A program made the translations under genes and the position numbers. A stretch of 55,685 bases of DNA. Source: Actinomadura kijaniata NBRC 14229. GTDB taxonomy: Bacteria > Actinomycetota > Actinomycetes > Streptosporangiales > Streptosporangiaceae. Under the pieces are notes generated by a model. The model made no database searches and had not been told where the DNA came from. It saw only the letters and a program-made list of their open reading frames with translations. Where the stretch lies: NCBI RefSeq assembly GCF_001552175.1, contig NZ_BCQR01000067.1, forward strand, positions 1 through 55,685, in the 5' to 3' direction. Positions within the stretch are counted from its first letter, which is position 1. Each line of letters starts with the position of its first letter. Of this stretch, positions 54,064-55,685 are shown piece by piece.

Positions 54064-55685
54064 TCAGGGCCCGTCCGCCGCGTGCCGGCCCGGGGTCTTG
54101 CGGCGGGAACGCGGCAGCGCCCGGCGGGGGCGGGCCGCGCCGGTCAGGTCGTCCAGGAGGATGCCGTCGTTGGGGTCGTCCTCGTCGGCGGGCTCCTCCG
54201 GCTCGGCCGGGGGCTGCTCCCGCGTCTGCTCGTGCCGCAGGTACTCCTCGAACTCCATCGAGTGCGCGGTCGGGAGCGTGATGATGCCGGGGTTGGCGTC
54301 CACCAGCAGGATGCGGCGGCCCGTGCCGCCCGCGTGGGTGAAGACCATCGCGGTGGGCGGGAGCTCCTGGAGCTGGGGCGGCTCGACCAGCAGTTCGCGG
54401 ACGCTCTGCCGGGTCGCCTCGCCGGGCCGGATCGTGCGGCCCCAGGCGGTGGCCGAGCTGATGCCCTCCACCAGCGCCGTGTCGTCGGCGATCGGGGCCG
54501 GGAGCGGGCTCCACGCCGGGTCGGTCAGCACGTCGCCCCGGGCGCGGGCGTAGGCGACGGTGCTGGCGTAGGTCTCGCCCGCCACGTCGAACAGCGTCTC
54601 CCCGGCCGTGTCGGTGATCTCGGCGACCTGGAGGCGGTGGTCGGCGCCGATGTGCTCGGCGGCGATCCGGGCGTCCTCGGGGTTGCCCAGCCGCATGAAC
54701 CCGACGGCCGCGTGGCCCCGGCGCCCCAGGCGTTCCCGCACGTGGGAGGGGATGGAACGGTACATCAGGACCAGGCCGGTCCCGGTCGCCTCGCAGGCGT
54801 CGACGAGCCGGTCCAGCACGTCGCCGCGCAGCTTCTCCGCCCCGCACAGGAACAGCGTGTGGTCCCAGCGCCCGCCCGGCGGCGACTCCCGGATGCGGTG
54901 GGTCAGCGCCGTGGTGACGTACGTGCCGAGCACCCGGTTGGTCAGCACCCCGGCCCGGCGGTCCATCGACACCACGTGCAGGCGGGACGGCGGCAGGTGC
55001 ACCGGCTCGGTCCCGAGCTTCTCCAGCTTGCGCAGCTGGGCCTCCAGCGCCCACGCGTGGCGGACCACGATGCGGTCGGTGGCGTTGCGGCCGAACAGGG
55101 TCGCGACGCGCTCGAACTGCTCGTCGGTCAGCAGGCCGCGCCGCAGGTCCGCGCGCGGGTCACCGACCTGCGCCAGCACGCGCAGCGCCGCGGTGATCCG
55201 CGGGATCGTCGCGTCCGCGCCGAGGACCTCGATGACGCGTTCCAGGATCGAGTTGTCGAACGACAGGTCGCGGGTGCTGGCCTGCTCCTCGCCCGCGCTG
55301 ACCACCAGGGACAGCACGTCGGCCAGCGCCTCGGGGCCGAACCCCCGGGTGACGTCCAGGCGGGGCAGGTCGGCGGGCAGCACCCAGACGAGGGGGTCGT
55401 CGTTGCGGCTGGCGGCCAGCCGGAGCAGGTCGTGCGCCACCGCGCCCTCGGACAGGTCGATGACCGTCACGCGGGCCCCGACCGCGAGCCGGGCCGCGCC
55501 CATGGTGGTGACGGCGGCCGACCAGCCGGCGAGGGTGCCGCCGACGACGTCCACGCGGTCCACGCCCGGCGGCACCGCGACCGGGTACCACTCGCGCTGG
55601 CTCTCGTAGGCGCGGCGGCGCCGCTCCCAGTCGCGGCGGGCGCGCCCGTAGGCGCGCTCGGCCTCGGCGCGGGCCCGGTCGCGGG
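54064..55685 (-). CDS. Large uncharacterised protein with degenerate P-loop (5' partial)
   Basis: An open frame from the window edge to 54064. The visible upstream part is a charged Arg/Glu-rich coiled-coil ending near REWYPVAVPPGVDRVD. It is followed by VVGGTLAGWSA, a P-loop-like turn lacking Lys-Ser/Thr, then VTVIDLSEG, a central helical region and late strands HTLFLCGAEKL and RILLVDANPGI. The tail is acidic then basic. It looks like a degenerate NTPase with a coiled-coil; similar proteins occur in actinobacteria but I cannot name a family. Start lies outside the window. Confidence 0.6.
   Translation of the reverse strand, partial: RDRARAEAERAYGRARRDWERRRRAYESQREWYPVAVPPGVDRVDVVGGTLAGWSAAVTTMGAARLAVGARVTVIDLSEGAVAHDLLRLAASRNDDPLVWVLPADLPRLDVTRGFGPEALADVLSLVVSAGEEQASTRDLSFDNSILERVIEVLGADATIPRITAALRVLAQVGDPRADLRRGLLTDEQFERVATLFGRNATDRIVVRHAWALEAQLRKLEKLGTEPVHLPPSRLHVVSMDRRAGVLTNRVLGTYVTTALTHRIRESPPGGRWDHTLFLCGAEKLRGDVLDRLVDACEATGTGLVLMYRSIPSHVRERLGRRGHAAVGFMRLGNPEDARIAAEHIGADHRLQVAEITDTAGETLFDVAGETYASTVAYARARGDVLTDPAWSPLPAPIADDTALVEGISSATAWGRTIRPGEATRQSVRELLVEPPQLQELPPTAMVFTHAGGTGRRILLVDANPGIITLPTAHSMEFEEYLRHEQTREQPPAEPEEPADEDDPNDGILLDDLTGAARPRRALPRSRRKTPGRHAADGP

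Overview
The window is very GC-rich with G/C-ended codons, GTG/TTG starts, four-base ATGA/GTGA gene overlaps and many apparently leaderless starts. Together with gene content (MurT/GatD, Nur, an HbhA-like protein, a deazaflavin-type nitroreductase, DUF2516, BTAD and XRE/TPR regulators) this points to an actinobacterium of the Streptosporangiales/Streptomyces type, perhaps Actinomadura-like. That placement is inference from style and synteny. No prophage, IS element or CRISPR array was seen; both edges cut a gene.

Layout. 1-6060: end of a sensor kinase/response regulator pair, a winged-helix protein, and two TetR regulators around a methyltransferase/dehydrogenase operon with tandem operators. 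6061-10291: a type III PLP decarboxylase homologue lacking its PLP lysine, a MarR-controlled pair, and an ArsR-SRPBCC-hydrolase operon. 10335-11542: trpS behind a Trp-Trp leader peptide and a four-strand attenuator. 11617-14124: MarR, a 14-TM exporter and a PPOX-type flavoprotein. 14168-18053: BlaI, a hidden 44-aa ORF and an M56 peptidase, divergent from cydA, a hidden 37-aa ORF and cydB, with BlaI-type boxes between them. 18225-26014: an ABC exporter, a large BTAD/NB-ARC regulator, an MMPL exporter and its TetR. 26086-27557: DUF2516, HbhA-like and XRE genes in the order of mycobacterial Rv0476-Rv0475-Rv0474. 27712-35632: zinc peptidase, DUF2207, GntR with a CynX-type MFS, asparaginase, BKACE and dtd. 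35701-39117: ygfZ, nur, a putative structured RNA with its own promoter and terminator, nitrobindin and DsrE. 39204-42222: TerC, then the lipid II amidotransferase murT-gatD.

42620-53691 is the most accessory-looking part: two tandem zinc-ribbon/Pro-rich/TM paralogues; a minus-strand cassette of a HerA-like ATPase with a CxCxC cluster, a 4-TM protein and a 120-aa protein, the last two sharing a G[DN]V[ST]GGQ motif; a truncated ribonucleotide-reductase-like protein whose N-P-C-G-E active site reads T-P-C-G-A, divergent from an XRE/TPR regulator; and a methyltransferase. The window closes with tRNA-Glu and tRNA-Gln (shared promoter and terminator) and a partial protein with a degenerate P-loop.

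The strongest candidates for new biology are the HerA/4-TM/GGQ cassette, the pseudo-reductase with its regulator, the structured RNA beside nur, the coupled micro-ORFs in the BlaI/M56 and cydAB operons, and the trpS attenuator. Function is predicted from sequence recognition only; no database search was run.
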